Origin: JAFKFH01 sp017307375
GTDB lineage: Bacteria > Pseudomonadota > Alphaproteobacteria > Ferrovibrionales > Ferrovibrionaceae
NCBI GenBank assembly: GCA_965229335.1
Contig: OZ245874.1
Coordinates: forward strand, 5,518,001-5,582,000
Direction of reading: 5' to 3'
Length of the DNA: 64,000 bases
Shown piece by piece: positions 9,383 to 18,140 of the stretch (positions within the stretch are counted from its first letter, which is position 1; every line of letters starts with the position of its first letter). Both the position numbers and the translations under genes were made by a program. The notes under the pieces are model-generated. The model ran no database searches. It was not told the origin of the DNA and saw only the letters and a program-made list of their open reading frames with translations.

Positions 9383-9907
9383 ATGGCCGTCCCCGTCATC
9401 GAAACCCCGCGTCTGGTTCTGCGCGGGCATGGTTCAGGCGATTTTCCGGCGGCACAGGCGCTGTGGGGCGATCCCGGCGTCACCCGCTTCATCGGCGGCA
9501 GCCCGCTGAAGGCGGAAGACGTCTGGGGCCGCCTGCTGCGCTACGCCGGGCTATGGTCGCTGCTGGGTTACGGTTTCTGGCTGGTCGAGGAACGCGGCAG
9601 CGGCACCTTCGTCGGCGAAGTCGGGCTGCACGACCTGCAACGCGACACCGAACCGTCGTTCGCCGGCACCCCGGAGGCCGGCTGGGCGCTGATGCCGTCG
9701 GCCCACGGCAAGGGTTACGCGGTCGAAGCAGTGGCTGCCATGCTCGGCTGGGCCGATGACCAGGGCATCGGGCGCACCGTGTGCATCATCGCGCCCGAGA
9801 ATGCGCCGTCGATCCGGGTCGCGGGCAAACTCGGCTATCGCGTGTTCGCCGACGGCAGCTACAAAGGCAAGCCGACCCGGATCTTCGAGCGGATGAGGCC
9901 GGCATGA
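9383..9907 (+). CDS. GNAT family N-acetyltransferase (RimJ/RimL-like)
   Basis: 174 residues starting two bases after the receptor stop. The typical opening ETPRLVLRGHGSGDF and the acetyl-CoA loop region (HGKGYAVEAVAAMLGWAD) mark the RimJ/RimL branch; late conserved segments are ENAPSIRVAGKLGYR. The stop overlaps the next start (ATGA). The acceptor substrate is unknown. Confidence 0.85.
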   Translation: MAVPVIETPRLVLRGHGSGDFPAAQALWGDPGVTRFIGGSPLKAEDVWGRLLRYAGLWSLLGYGFWLVEERGSGTFVGEVGLHDLQRDTEPSFAGTPEAGWALMPSAHGKGYAVEAVAAMLGWADDQGIGRTVCIIAPENAPSIRVAGKLGYRVFADGSYKGKPTRIFERMRPA

Positions 9908-10494
9908 GCGACGCCCGGCGGCACGCCCCGGCAACCCAGCGCAATCGCGACGCCATCCTTGCGGTGTTGCGAGGCACGCTGCCGTCCGCCGGGCTGGTGC
10001 TGGAGGTCGCGTCGGGCAGCGGCGAGCATGCCCTGCATTTTGCCGGCGCGCTGCCCGGCCTGGCCTTCCTGCCGTCCGATCCCGACCCCGACGCGCTGGC
10101 CAGCATCGCCGCCTGGACGGCGGGCAGCCCCAACGTCCTGCCGCCGGTGCAACTCGATGTGACCGGCGACTGGCCGGTCGCGGCGGCGGACGCAATCCTG
10201 TGCATCAACATGATCCATATCGCGCCCTGGGCCGCGACGATCGGGCTGCTTGCCGGGGCCGCGCGGATCCTGCCTGCCGGCGCACCGCTCTACCTCTACG
10301 GTCCCTATCGCCGCAACGGTGCCCATACCGCACCGAGCAACGAAGCCTTCGACCGCTCGCTGCGGGACCGGGATCCCGCCTGGGGCGTGCGGGATATCGA
10401 GGCCGTGAGCGGCCTCGCTGCGGCCGATTTCACCGGGCCCGAGATCACCGAAATGCCGGCCAACAATCTGAGCCTGGTGTTCAGGCGGCGCTGA
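9904..10494 (+). CDS. DUF938-family SAM-dependent methyltransferase
   Basis: 196 residues. Motif I is LEVASGSGEHALHFA. The DUF938 hallmarks INMIHIAPWAATIGLL, YLYGPYRRNGAHTAPSNEAFD and WGVRDIE are all present, so family assignment is firm though the methyl acceptor is unknown. It overlaps the GNAT gene by four bases and ends tail-to-tail with, and 14 bases inside, the CoA-transferase gene on the other strand. Confidence 0.9.
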   Translation: MSDARRHAPATQRNRDAILAVLRGTLPSAGLVLEVASGSGEHALHFAGALPGLAFLPSDPDPDALASIAAWTAGSPNVLPPVQLDVTGDWPVAAADAILCINMIHIAPWAATIGLLAGAARILPAGAPLYLYGPYRRNGAHTAPSNEAFDRSLRDRDPAWGVRDIEAVSGLAAADFTGPEITEMPANNLSLVFRRR

Positions 10495-11221
10495 CGCCGA
10501 AGATCTGTGCGGCAAAGCGCGGATAGGTCTCGGCGATCTCCCTGGCGATGGTGTCGCGCAACAGGGTCAGGGTCGCCGGTTCGGGCCGTGCCGTCTCGGG
10601 CACGACATCCGGGCAATCGAAGTCGAAGCCGGTGTTGTCGCGAACCTCTTCGACACTGTGTCCGGGATGGATGGTTTCCAGCACGAAACGGCGCCGGGCC
10701 CGGTCGAAGGCGAACCAGCAGAGATTGGTCAGCAGGCCGATCGGGCCGCCCGGTCGGTAGGTGCCGTCATTGGCAGGCCCCGCCGCCGAGACGAAATCGA
10801 CCTTCGGCACCATGACCCGCCGCGTATGCTCCTCGCGGAACAGAATGACGCGCGGCACGAGATAATAGAGATAGCCCGAGCCGAACGAGCCCGGCCAGCG
10901 GACGTCGGTCTGCGGATAGCTGCCGCCGGCACCGACCAGATTGATGTTGGCCTGCCCGTCGATCTGTCCGCCGCCGAGGAAGAAGGCGTCGAGGCGCCCC
11001 TGCGCTGCCAGGTCGAACAGTTCGACCCCGCCATCGCACAGGAAATCGTTCCTGATCGAGCCAAGCACGTTGACCCGCATCCGCCCGCCGGATCGGGCAC
11101 GGGCGAGCAGGGCGCCGGCCCCCGGGATCGGCGAGGCCGCGCCGGTCGCAACCAGGCGGCAACCGTCCAGCAGCCGCGCGATCGTCGCGATCAGCAGTTC
11201 GTGGCGATTGAAATCGGCCAT
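10481..11221 (-). CDS. CoA-transferase, beta subunit (IpdB-like)
   Basis: 246 residues from ATG 11221. It belongs to the family I CoA-transferase small subunits; the segment FFLGGGQIDGQANINLVG matches the loop of the IpdB/GctB branch, and VETIHPGHSVEEV is typical of the C-terminal half. It starts four bases after the alpha subunit, so the two form a heteromeric enzyme. IpdAB-type proteins act as ring-opening CoA hydrolases in steroid catabolism, but no steroid genes are nearby, so the substrate is open. Confidence 0.82.
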   Translation of the reverse strand: MADFNRHELLIATIARLLDGCRLVATGAASPIPGAGALLARARSGGRMRVNVLGSIRNDFLCDGGVELFDLAAQGRLDAFFLGGGQIDGQANINLVGAGGSYPQTDVRWPGSFGSGYLYYLVPRVILFREEHTRRVMVPKVDFVSAAGPANDGTYRPGGPIGLLTNLCWFAFDRARRRFVLETIHPGHSVEEVRDNTGFDFDCPDVVPETARPEPATLTLLRDTIAREIAETYPRFAAQIFGVSAA

Positions 11222-11225
11222 CGCC

Positions 11226-12035
11226 CTACTCCGCCGCCGCCGCGCGATGGACGAAGCGGTCGAGATAGGCGGCAAAACCCTCGTCGGTCCGCGCCATCTC
11301 GGCGTACTGGCGCATATGGGTCTCGTCGTGGGCGTAGATGTTCCAGAGGTTCAGGGGCCAGGCGCCGCGCGGCGCGACGGCGATGCCGCCGATATAGGCC
11401 CCGGCCAGCGTGCCGGCCGCGGTCTCCTCTGCCCCCAGCAGATCGACGTCGCGGATTTCCTCGACGGTCACCAGCGCCGTGGCGGCGGCATGGGCCATTG
11501 CCACCAGTTCGCGCCGGCGGCCGATGAAGACATTGCCGTTCCGGTCGGCATAGGGCGCATGGAACAGGGCAATATCCGGCCTGATCGCCGGCAGCAGCAC
11601 GATCGGGTCGGCCGCCTCGGCGAACGGATTGTCCATGACTTTCCAGTCCGGCCGGCTGGCCAGCAGGTCCGAGCCGAGCAGGCCGCGCAGCGGCATGAAC
11701 GGCAGGCCCTTGCCGGCTGCCTGGATCGCGGCGTGGATCGCCGGGCAGGTCGCATCCATCATGCGAAAGGCGCGACCTTTCAGCCCGGCGACGAAACGCG
11801 GCGCGGTGCCGTATTCGCCGAGCGAAACGGCCGAGGTCTCGAGCGTCGCGACGCAGCCCGCGCCGATCAGCATGTCGGCCTGCAGGCCCGAAACCGGCAC
11901 GCAGACCAGATGCAGGCCACGGATACCGCGGCGGATGATCGCGCGCGTCGCCTCGATCGCCACGCCGGAATAGTCGGGCGGCACGGCGATCTTCGCGCCG
12001 TCCGGGATCAGGCCTGCCAGCTGGTCGACATCCAT
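11226..12035 (-). CDS. CoA-transferase, alpha subunit (IpdA-like)
   Basis: 269 residues, with AGGAGA upstream of ATG 12035. Seen: VDQLAGLIPDGAKIAVP at the N-terminus, FRMMDATCPAIHAAIQ in the middle and DIALFHAPYADRNGNVFIGRR (family segment ADxxGN). It is paired with the beta subunit immediately downstream. Usual partner size and order support an A-B heterodimer; the acyl donor and acceptor are unknown. Confidence 0.82.
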   Translation of the reverse strand: MDVDQLAGLIPDGAKIAVPPDYSGVAIEATRAIIRRGIRGLHLVCVPVSGLQADMLIGAGCVATLETSAVSLGEYGTAPRFVAGLKGRAFRMMDATCPAIHAAIQAAGKGLPFMPLRGLLGSDLLASRPDWKVMDNPFAEAADPIVLLPAIRPDIALFHAPYADRNGNVFIGRRRELVAMAHAAATALVTVEEIRDVDLLGAEETAAGTLAGAYIGGIAVAPRGAWPLNLWNIYAHDETHMRQYAEMARTDEGFAAYLDRFVHRAAAAE

Positions 12036-12104
12036 CGTGCGCTTCTCCTGGTTTCCACCCCGGCCAAGCCTAGCCGAGATGGGCGGAGGATGTCGACCGG
12101 CCGA

Positions 12105-14306
12105 TCAGCCGGCCTGCTGCGGCTGCGCCGCGGCCTGGGCCGCCACCCGTGCGGCTGCGGCCGCCCCGGCGGCGGCGGTCGAATTGACCTCGCCCGCGGT
12201 CTGCACGGTCACCGCCGACGAGGCGAACTTGATGCCCTTCTCGGCGAAGGTCTGGTAGATCTTGCGGATCGCCTGGCGCTGCACCAGGCTCGGCTTGCCG
12301 GGCTTGGCGGTGAACTTGAAACGCAGGACCAGCGCGTTGTCCTGGATGTCGGCCACGCCCTGCATCTTCAGCGGTTCCAGCAGCTGCGGCCCCAGTTCGG
12401 GGTCGGTCAGCATTTCCTGGCCGATCTTCTTCACGGTCTTGCGCACCAGTTCGATATCGGTGTCGTGGCTCATGCGCAGATTGAACTTCACCGTCACCCA
12501 GTCGCGGCTGAAATTGGTGATGGCGCCCAGCTGGCCGAACGGGATCGTGTTGATCTGGCCGTTCTGGTGGCGAACCTTGAGCGAGCGCAGCGTAAAGCCC
12601 TCGACCGTGCCCTTGGCCTTGCCGGTGTCGATGTATTCGCCGACGCGGAAGGCATCGTCGGCCATGTAGAACACGCCGGAGACGATATCCTTGACCAGCG
12701 TCTGGCTGCCGAACGAGATCGCCAGGCCGAACACCGAGGCACCGGCGATCAGCGGCGCGGTGTTGATGCCGAGCTCGGTCAGCACCACCAGCACGGTCAG
12801 CACCAGCAGGCCGGCGGCCAGCACCACCCGGAAGATCGGCAGCAGCGTCGCCAGCCGCGACGGCGGCGGCGGCTCGTCGCCGGTCGCATCCTCGTCGGCG
12901 CGGCCCAGTACCGGCTGGGCCTCCTTCAGCTTGCGATCGATCCAGTACTTGACGATTTCCCAGAACACATAGGCGACGAACATCGTCGCCGCGGCGGTCG
13001 TGATCGACCGGGTCAGGGCCTGCCACTGTTCGCCGGGCATCAACTGCATCGCCCCGACGGCCCAGGCTTCGGCGATCAGGGCGATGGCGACGATGCGCAG
13101 GCCGACGCCGATGCACCGCCGGGCCACGGCCGCAGCGGTGCCGTCACCCTTCCTGAACAGCGCACGCGCGGCACGGGCGACGATGCCCTCGGCGATCAGC
13201 AGCAGCAGCAGCACGGTCAGCGTGCGGGTCATCGCCTGGAACGGCCCGAGATTCTTCAGGATGACGCCGTTCAGCCAGGTCGCCAGCCAGAACAGCGTGC
13301 CGCCGATGGCCAGGTAGTGCCAGCGCCGGGCGAAGGCGAGACGGATGGCGAAGCCCGGTTCTGTCGGCAGGTGGGCTGAAACCATCAGCTGGCTGACGAC
13401 GCGGCGGGCAACCCAGATGCCGACGATCAGCAGGCCGGCAATGACGATGCCGACGACCACCGCGACGGCGCGAACATTGTCGGCATGCATGCCGGCCGCG
13501 ATCATCACCCGCTGGAAGGCGATGCAGGCCAGGGCCAGGAAGATCAGCGCGGTCAGCCAAAACTTCGAGCGCGACGCCTCGATGTCGGAAACCGGCACCA
13601 GCCGCGCCGGCTGGCTGTGCGGCCGCAGGATCAGCTCCAGCACCAGGACGGCATAGCGCCAGGCTACCAGCATCTTCAGCACGTAGACGCCGAACAGCGA
13701 CTGGGGCAGGCTGCTGTCGAACCAGTAGCCCGCCAACCCTTCGGCGGTGACCTGGAATCCGACGACCGCGACGACATCGAGGACGAACAGCCCGGCCAGG
13801 CGGCCGATATCGGCATGTTCGGCCACGTTGCGCATCAGCATGGCCCGGGGCCGGGTACACAACATCCGGATGCCCCATTCGACGGCGAGCGCGACGACGA
13901 AGGCGAGCAGGATCAGCCCGAACAGCGCGCCGCGCCCGTATCCCTCGTCGTTGGCGGGCCGCAACTGGTCGCCGATGCGGGTGAACTCGCTGCCGATCCG
14001 CGGCAGGGCGGCACCGATGGCCTTGAGGTTTTCGGCCACCCGGCTGCCGTGGCTGCCGTATTCGGCGCCCATCCCGGTCATCGCCTCGGTCGGATGCGTG
14101 GGAGCGGCCTGGGCGGCGTCGGGCGCCGGTGCCGGCTTGGGCGCGACGCCCTGCTTGTTCAGCTCCTGCAGGACGTTCTGGGTGATCGTCGTGACCAGCT
14201 GGTCGACTTGCGCCTGGCTCAGGCCGGCAGCAGCCGGCGCCTGCGCCATGGCAGTGCCGAACGGAAGGGCCAGCAGCAGGCCCAGAATCGCGGCGATGAT
14301 ACGCAT
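12105..14306 (-). CDS. Large MscS-family mechanosensitive channel
   Basis: 733 residues from ATG 14306. There is a signal peptide (MRIIAAILGLLLALPFGTAMAQA), a periplasmic part with PAPAPDAAQAAPTHP linker, then ten or so hydrophobic segments. The C-terminal MscS core comprises the pore helix region ASVFGLAISFGSQTLVKDI, the beta domain (DAFRVGEYIDTGKAKGTVEG) and SLKVRHQNGQINTIPFGQLG. Size and layout match the YbiO/YnaI-like large channels that release solutes on hypo-osmotic shock. A possible translational control hairpin in its leader is listed separately. Confidence 0.92.
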   Translation of the reverse strand: MRIIAAILGLLLALPFGTAMAQAPAAAGLSQAQVDQLVTTITQNVLQELNKQGVAPKPAPAPDAAQAAPTHPTEAMTGMGAEYGSHGSRVAENLKAIGAALPRIGSEFTRIGDQLRPANDEGYGRGALFGLILLAFVVALAVEWGIRMLCTRPRAMLMRNVAEHADIGRLAGLFVLDVVAVVGFQVTAEGLAGYWFDSSLPQSLFGVYVLKMLVAWRYAVLVLELILRPHSQPARLVPVSDIEASRSKFWLTALIFLALACIAFQRVMIAAGMHADNVRAVAVVVGIVIAGLLIVGIWVARRVVSQLMVSAHLPTEPGFAIRLAFARRWHYLAIGGTLFWLATWLNGVILKNLGPFQAMTRTLTVLLLLLIAEGIVARAARALFRKGDGTAAAVARRCIGVGLRIVAIALIAEAWAVGAMQLMPGEQWQALTRSITTAAATMFVAYVFWEIVKYWIDRKLKEAQPVLGRADEDATGDEPPPPSRLATLLPIFRVVLAAGLLVLTVLVVLTELGINTAPLIAGASVFGLAISFGSQTLVKDIVSGVFYMADDAFRVGEYIDTGKAKGTVEGFTLRSLKVRHQNGQINTIPFGQLGAITNFSRDWVTVKFNLRMSHDTDIELVRKTVKKIGQEMLTDPELGPQLLEPLKMQGVADIQDNALVLRFKFTAKPGKPSLVQRQAIRKIYQTFAEKGIKFASSAVTVQTAGEVNSTAAAGAAAAARVAAQAAAQPQQAG

Positions 14307-14315
14307 CGTAAGAAT

Positions 14316-14348
14316 CTCCCCCAAGGACCACCTGGATCCTCGGGGGAG
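14316..14348 (-). promoter_or_regulatory. Hairpin sequestering the mscS-like Shine-Dalgarno
   Basis: On the minus strand the leader has CTCCCCC pairing perfectly with GGGGGAG, which is also the ribosome-binding site 9 bases before ATG 14306. Inside, AGGA pairs with TCCT, and a CC/GG pair closes a 4-base loop after a one-base bulge. The anti-SD arm comes first and the SD second, the arrangement of a translational switch. It has no T-tract, so it is unlikely to be a terminator. Confidence 0.5.
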
Positions 14349-14403
14349 TAAGCGACGACGGGCCGCCGCTGTCAACGCGGGCGGCGGCGCCTTTTACGCG
14401 GTT

Positions 14404-14994
14404 TTACTCGGCGGCCTGGGCGCTCGTGGCTGCCCGGCCGGCCTGCAGCAGGCGGGTCCAGTCGCGCAGCGCCGTCAGCTGCTGGGCGACCAGCGCGCGG
14501 GTCGGCTCGTCGACCAGGCGGCCGGCATCGTCGAACTTGCCGGGCGCATTGACGACGAAGATCTCGGGCTTGTTGATGATGTGCATGTTCAGGAACACGC
14601 CGACCTGGCGCAGATGATACTGGGCGCGCGAGGTGCCCATGCCGCCGCCGACACCCAGCAGCGCGGCCGGCTTGCCGTCCAGCACGGACTGGCCGTAGGG
14701 CCGTGACGCCCAGTCGAGAGCGTTCTTCAGCACCGGGGCGATCGAATAGTTGTACTCCGGCGAAGCCAGCAGCACCGCATCGGCCGCCTTCAGCCGGGCG
14801 CGCAGGTCGATCGCGGCGGCCGGGGCGTCGGCACCGTCGATATCCTGGTTGTAGAACGGCAAGCCGGCGAGATCGACGATCTCGACCGTAACGCCGGCCG
14901 GGGCCAGTTCGGCGGCGGCGCGCAGCAGCGCGGTATTGAGGGATTGCCGGCGCAGGCTGCCGGAAAGGCCGAGGACGCGGATCGGCGCGGTCAT
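14404..14994 (-). CDS. NADPH-dependent FMN reductase (ChrR-like)
   Basis: 196 residues. Flavodoxin-like fold with the phosphate loop GLSGSLRRQSLNT and the family motif SPEYNYSIAPVLKNALDW. GVGGGMGTSRAQYHLRQV follows. Members reduce quinones, chromate or flavins in the cytosol; specificity cannot be read. It lies upstream of the channel gene on the same strand with 97 bases between, so it may or may not share a transcript. Confidence 0.87.
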   Translation of the reverse strand: MTAPIRVLGLSGSLRRQSLNTALLRAAAELAPAGVTVEIVDLAGLPFYNQDIDGADAPAAAIDLRARLKAADAVLLASPEYNYSIAPVLKNALDWASRPYGQSVLDGKPAALLGVGGGMGTSRAQYHLRQVGVFLNMHIINKPEIFVVNAPGKFDDAGRLVDEPTRALVAQQLTALRDWTRLLQAGRAATSAQAAE

Positions 14995-15105
14995 GGGACG
15001 AATCCTGACTGAAACGGTTGAGAACGATTGAGCGATACACCCTTCTGACGACAGAGATTAGCCGCATTCGCCAGCACGGATCGTTCGCCCAGGGAAACAG
15101 TCGGG

Positions 15106-15648
15106 TCAATTGACGGTATGGGGCAGGTCGCGGCCGATCTCGATCGCCAGCACCCGGATATCGTTGAGATGCGGATGGATGCGCAGGGCTTCCTCGAAGG
15201 CGGCCTGGGCGGCCGTGAGGTCGCCGTGGCGCAGGGCGATGTGCCCGAAGCCGGCGATGGCGCCGAAATGCCGGGGTTCGAGGACGATGGTCCGGCCGAT
15301 ATCGGCAACCGCCTCGATATCGCGCCCCATCATGTAGTTCAGGGTTGCCCGCTTGTTCCAGGCTTCGGCCCAGTCCGGCGCCATGGCGACGATGCGGGCG
15401 AGGCAACCCCGCGCATCGTCGATATGCCCGACCGCCATGGCGGCGATCGCCTGCACCATCCAGCCGTCACACGCCGTATCCGGATGATGAATCCAGAAAT
15501 CCCAGATGTCGTCCTCGAGATCGGCGACCGGCCGCGTCGGCACCGGGGCTCGCAGGGCCGCGAACACGTCGTCGAGACCGGCGGGCGCGTGCGCCGGAAG
15601 CTGGCGGTTGGCCAGATCGAGGATCAGCTTCAGCGTCGAACCCAACAT
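15106..15648 (-). CDS. Tetratricopeptide-repeat protein
   Basis: 180 residues. Residues ~60-175 contain about three TPR units, with pattern residues in AIAAMAVGHIDDARGCLARI, AEAWNKRATLNYMMGRDIEA and FGHIALRHGDLTAAQAAFEE. No signal peptide or TM segment. Probably a protein-interaction module. Stand-alone gene with 111 bases to the FMN reductase. Confidence 0.72.
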   Translation of the reverse strand: MLGSTLKLILDLANRQLPAHAPAGLDDVFAALRAPVPTRPVADLEDDIWDFWIHHPDTACDGWMVQAIAAMAVGHIDDARGCLARIVAMAPDWAEAWNKRATLNYMMGRDIEAVADIGRTIVLEPRHFGAIAGFGHIALRHGDLTAAQAAFEEALRIHPHLNDIRVLAIEIGRDLPHTVN

Positions 15649-15703
15649 CGGCCGAGCATAGCAGGCCGATATTGCGGTGATTTGTCACCCCGGCCGGTGT
15701 CGC

Positions 15704-16405
15704 CTAGACGCCGACATATCGGTGGGCGATGTCGGGGTTCTGGTCGAGTTCGGCGGAGGTGCCGGCCCAGACGGTGCGTCCCTTCTCGACGATGAAATGC
15801 CGGTCGGCGAGGCGCTTGAGCACGGCGAGGTTCTTGTCGACGATCAGGATGGCCTGGCCGGCGGCCTTCAGCGTCTCGACGCAGCGCCAGATCTCGGCGC
15901 GGATCAGCGGCGCCAGGCCCTCGGTCGCCTCGTCGAGGATCAGCAGTTGCGGGTTGGTCATCAGCGCGCGGCCGACCGCCAGCATCTGCTGCTCGCCGCC
16001 CGACAGCGTCGAGGCCATCTGGCCGGCCCGCTCGCGCAGCCGCGGGAACAGGCCGTAGACCTTGTCGAGATCCCAGGGCGAGCGCGCGTTCAGCCGGTTC
16101 GACGCCGTCGCCACCAGGTTCTCGCGCACCGTCAGCGTCGGGAACACCTGCCGCCCTTCCGGCACCAGCCCCAGCCCCAGCCGCGCCACCCGCTCCGGCG
16201 CCGCCCCGGTGATCGCCCGGCTGCCGAACCGCACCTGGCCCGACCGCGCCGGCAGCAGCCCCATCACCGTCTTGATCGTCGTCGTCTTGCCCATGCCGTT
16301 GCGGCCGAGCAGCGTCACCACCTCGCCCGCCCCCACCTTCAGCGACATGTCGAACAGCACCTGGCTGCGCCCGTAGGCCGCCTGCAGACCCTCGACCTCC
16401 AGCAT
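15704..16405 (-). CDS. livF: ABC importer ATPase LivF-type
   Basis: 233 residues from ATG 16405, whose A is the last base of the livG stop (a GTG one codon earlier is possible). Walker A LGRNGMGKTTT, signature LSGGEQQ, Walker B LLILDEAT. The short length and GMGKT variant are typical of the HAAT-family second ATPase. It is last of the five-gene livKHMGF cluster on the minus strand. Confidence 0.93.
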   Translation of the reverse strand: MLEVEGLQAAYGRSQVLFDMSLKVGAGEVVTLLGRNGMGKTTTIKTVMGLLPARSGQVRFGSRAITGAAPERVARLGLGLVPEGRQVFPTLTVRENLVATASNRLNARSPWDLDKVYGLFPRLRERAGQMASTLSGGEQQMLAVGRALMTNPQLLILDEATEGLAPLIRAEIWRCVETLKAAGQAILIVDKNLAVLKRLADRHFIVEKGRTVWAGTSAELDQNPDIAHRYVGV

Positions 16406-17160
16406 CACATCGCCTCCTCGCCGTCGCCGAGATAGGCCGCCTTCACCGCCGGGTCGTCGCGGATCGCCGCCGGCGTCCCCGTCGCCACCGCATGGCCGTA
16501 GACCAGCACCGTGATCCGGTCGGCCAGCGCGAACACCGCCTCCATGTCGTGCTCCACCAGCAGCATGGTGATCCGCCCCTTCAGACCCAGCAGGAACTCG
16601 GTCATCGCCCGGCTCTCGGTCTGCCCCATCCCCGCCATCGGCTCGTCCAGCAGCAGCAGCCGCGGCCGGGTCGCCAGCGCCATCGCCAGTTCGAGCTGGC
16701 GCTGCTCGCCATGTGCCAGGTCCGAGGTGCGGATATCCGCCCGCGCGCCCAGCCCGACCTCGTCGAGCAGCGCCCGCGCCGGTTCGCGCAGCGCCCGGTC
16801 GGCCCGCGCGTCACCCCAGAAGCGGAACGACGAGCCCGCCGCGATCTGCACCGCCAGCGCCACGTTGTCGAGGGCCGAGAACTCGGGCAGCACCGAGGTG
16901 ATCTGGAACGAGCGTGCCAGGCCCTTGGCCACGCGCTGCGGCATGGTCAGCCCGGTGATGTCCTCGCCGGCGAAGCGGATCGTGCCGGCATTCGGCGCGA
17001 TCTCGCCCGACAGCTGGGCGATCGCCGTGGTCTTGCCCGCCCCGTTCGGCCCGATCAGCGCGTGGATCTCGCCCTCGGCTACCTCGAGGTTCAGGTTGTC
17101 GGTCGCGGTCAGGCCCCCGAACCGCTTGATCAGGCCCTCGACCTGCAGCAGCACGCTCAT
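16405..17160 (-). CDS. livG: ABC importer ATPase LivG-type
   Basis: 251 residues from ATG 17160, overlapping the livM stop by four bases. Walker A IGPNGAGKTTA, signature LAHGEQRQLELA, Walker B LLLLDEPMAGMG, and the LivG-type C-terminus ending VKAAYLGDGEE. Works with LivF on the cytosolic face of LivHM. Confidence 0.93.
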   Translation of the reverse strand: MSVLLQVEGLIKRFGGLTATDNLNLEVAEGEIHALIGPNGAGKTTAIAQLSGEIAPNAGTIRFAGEDITGLTMPQRVAKGLARSFQITSVLPEFSALDNVALAVQIAAGSSFRFWGDARADRALREPARALLDEVGLGARADIRTSDLAHGEQRQLELAMALATRPRLLLLDEPMAGMGQTESRAMTEFLLGLKGRITMLLVEHDMEAVFALADRITVLVYGHAVATGTPAAIRDDPAVKAAYLGDGEEAM

Positions 17161-18140
17161 CCCTTCGGCCCTCCGATCCCGGCGAGGAAGCCGTAGAGGC
17201 CCCGCTTGGCGAACAGGATGATCACCACCAGCAGCGGGCCCAGCACGAACATCCAGTGTTCGGTCCAGCCGGCCAGCAGCGATTCCAGCCCGACCAGCGC
17301 CGCCGCCCCGAACACCGGCCCGAACAGCGTGCCGACCCCGCCCAGGATCACCATCACCATCAGTTCGCCCGACTTGGTCCAGTGCAGCATGTCCGGGCTG
17401 ACGAAGCGCAGGAAGTTGGCCATCAGCGCCCCGGCCAGCCCCGCGCCGGCGCCGGCGATGACGAAGGCGGTCAGCTTGTAGCGATAGGCGGCCAGGCCCA
17501 AGGCCCCCATCCGCCGCTCGTTCTGGCGGATCCCCTGCAGCACCAGCCCGAAGCGCGAGCGCACCAGCCGCCGGCACAGATAGAGGAAGGCGACCAGGAG
17601 GCCCAGGCAGACATAGTAGAACGCCGTGGTATCGCGCAGGTCGAGCCCCGGGAACTCGTTGCGCCGGCGGAACGACATGCCGTCGTCGCCGCCATAGACC
17701 TTCAGCGACACGAACAGGAAGAACAGCATCTGGGCGAAGGCCAGGGTGATCATGATGAAATGCACGCCCGAGGTGCGCAGGCTGAGCGCCCCGACGATGC
17801 CGGCCGCCGCCGCCGACACGACCATCGCCGCCGGCCAGGTGATCCAGGCCGCGGTGGCCCCGGGGATCAGCCCGAACAGCGGCGTGCCCTCGGCCGACTG
17901 GAAGGCCAGGATGCCGACGACATAGCCGCCCAGCCCGAAGAAGGCGGCATGGCCGAACGACACCATGCCGCCGAAGCCCAGGATCAGGTCGAGGCTGGCG
18001 GCGGCCATCGCGTAGATCAGCACCCGGGTCCCGATGGTCAGCAACTGCGGGCTGCCCAGCGCGGCCGAGATCCAGGGCAGCAGGACCAGGAGCGCGAGGG
18101 CCAGGCCGATGACGATGAATTGGCGGCGGGTCTCAACCAT
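17157..18140 (-). CDS. livM: ABC importer permease LivM-type
   Basis: 327 residues from ATG 18140, which overlaps the livH stop by eight bases; an earlier ATG at 18158 is less economical. About eight TM segments. The family signature LDLILGFGGMVSFGHAAFFGLGGY and the EAA-like loop MGALGLAAYRYKLTAFVIA are present. Confidence 0.93.
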   Translation of the reverse strand: MVETRRQFIVIGLALALLVLLPWISAALGSPQLLTIGTRVLIYAMAAASLDLILGFGGMVSFGHAAFFGLGGYVVGILAFQSAEGTPLFGLIPGATAAWITWPAAMVVSAAAAGIVGALSLRTSGVHFIMITLAFAQMLFFLFVSLKVYGGDDGMSFRRRNEFPGLDLRDTTAFYYVCLGLLVAFLYLCRRLVRSRFGLVLQGIRQNERRMGALGLAAYRYKLTAFVIAGAGAGLAGALMANFLRFVSPDMLHWTKSGELMVMVILGGVGTLFGPVFGAAALVGLESLLAGWTEHWMFVLGPLLVVIILFAKRGLYGFLAGIGGPKG

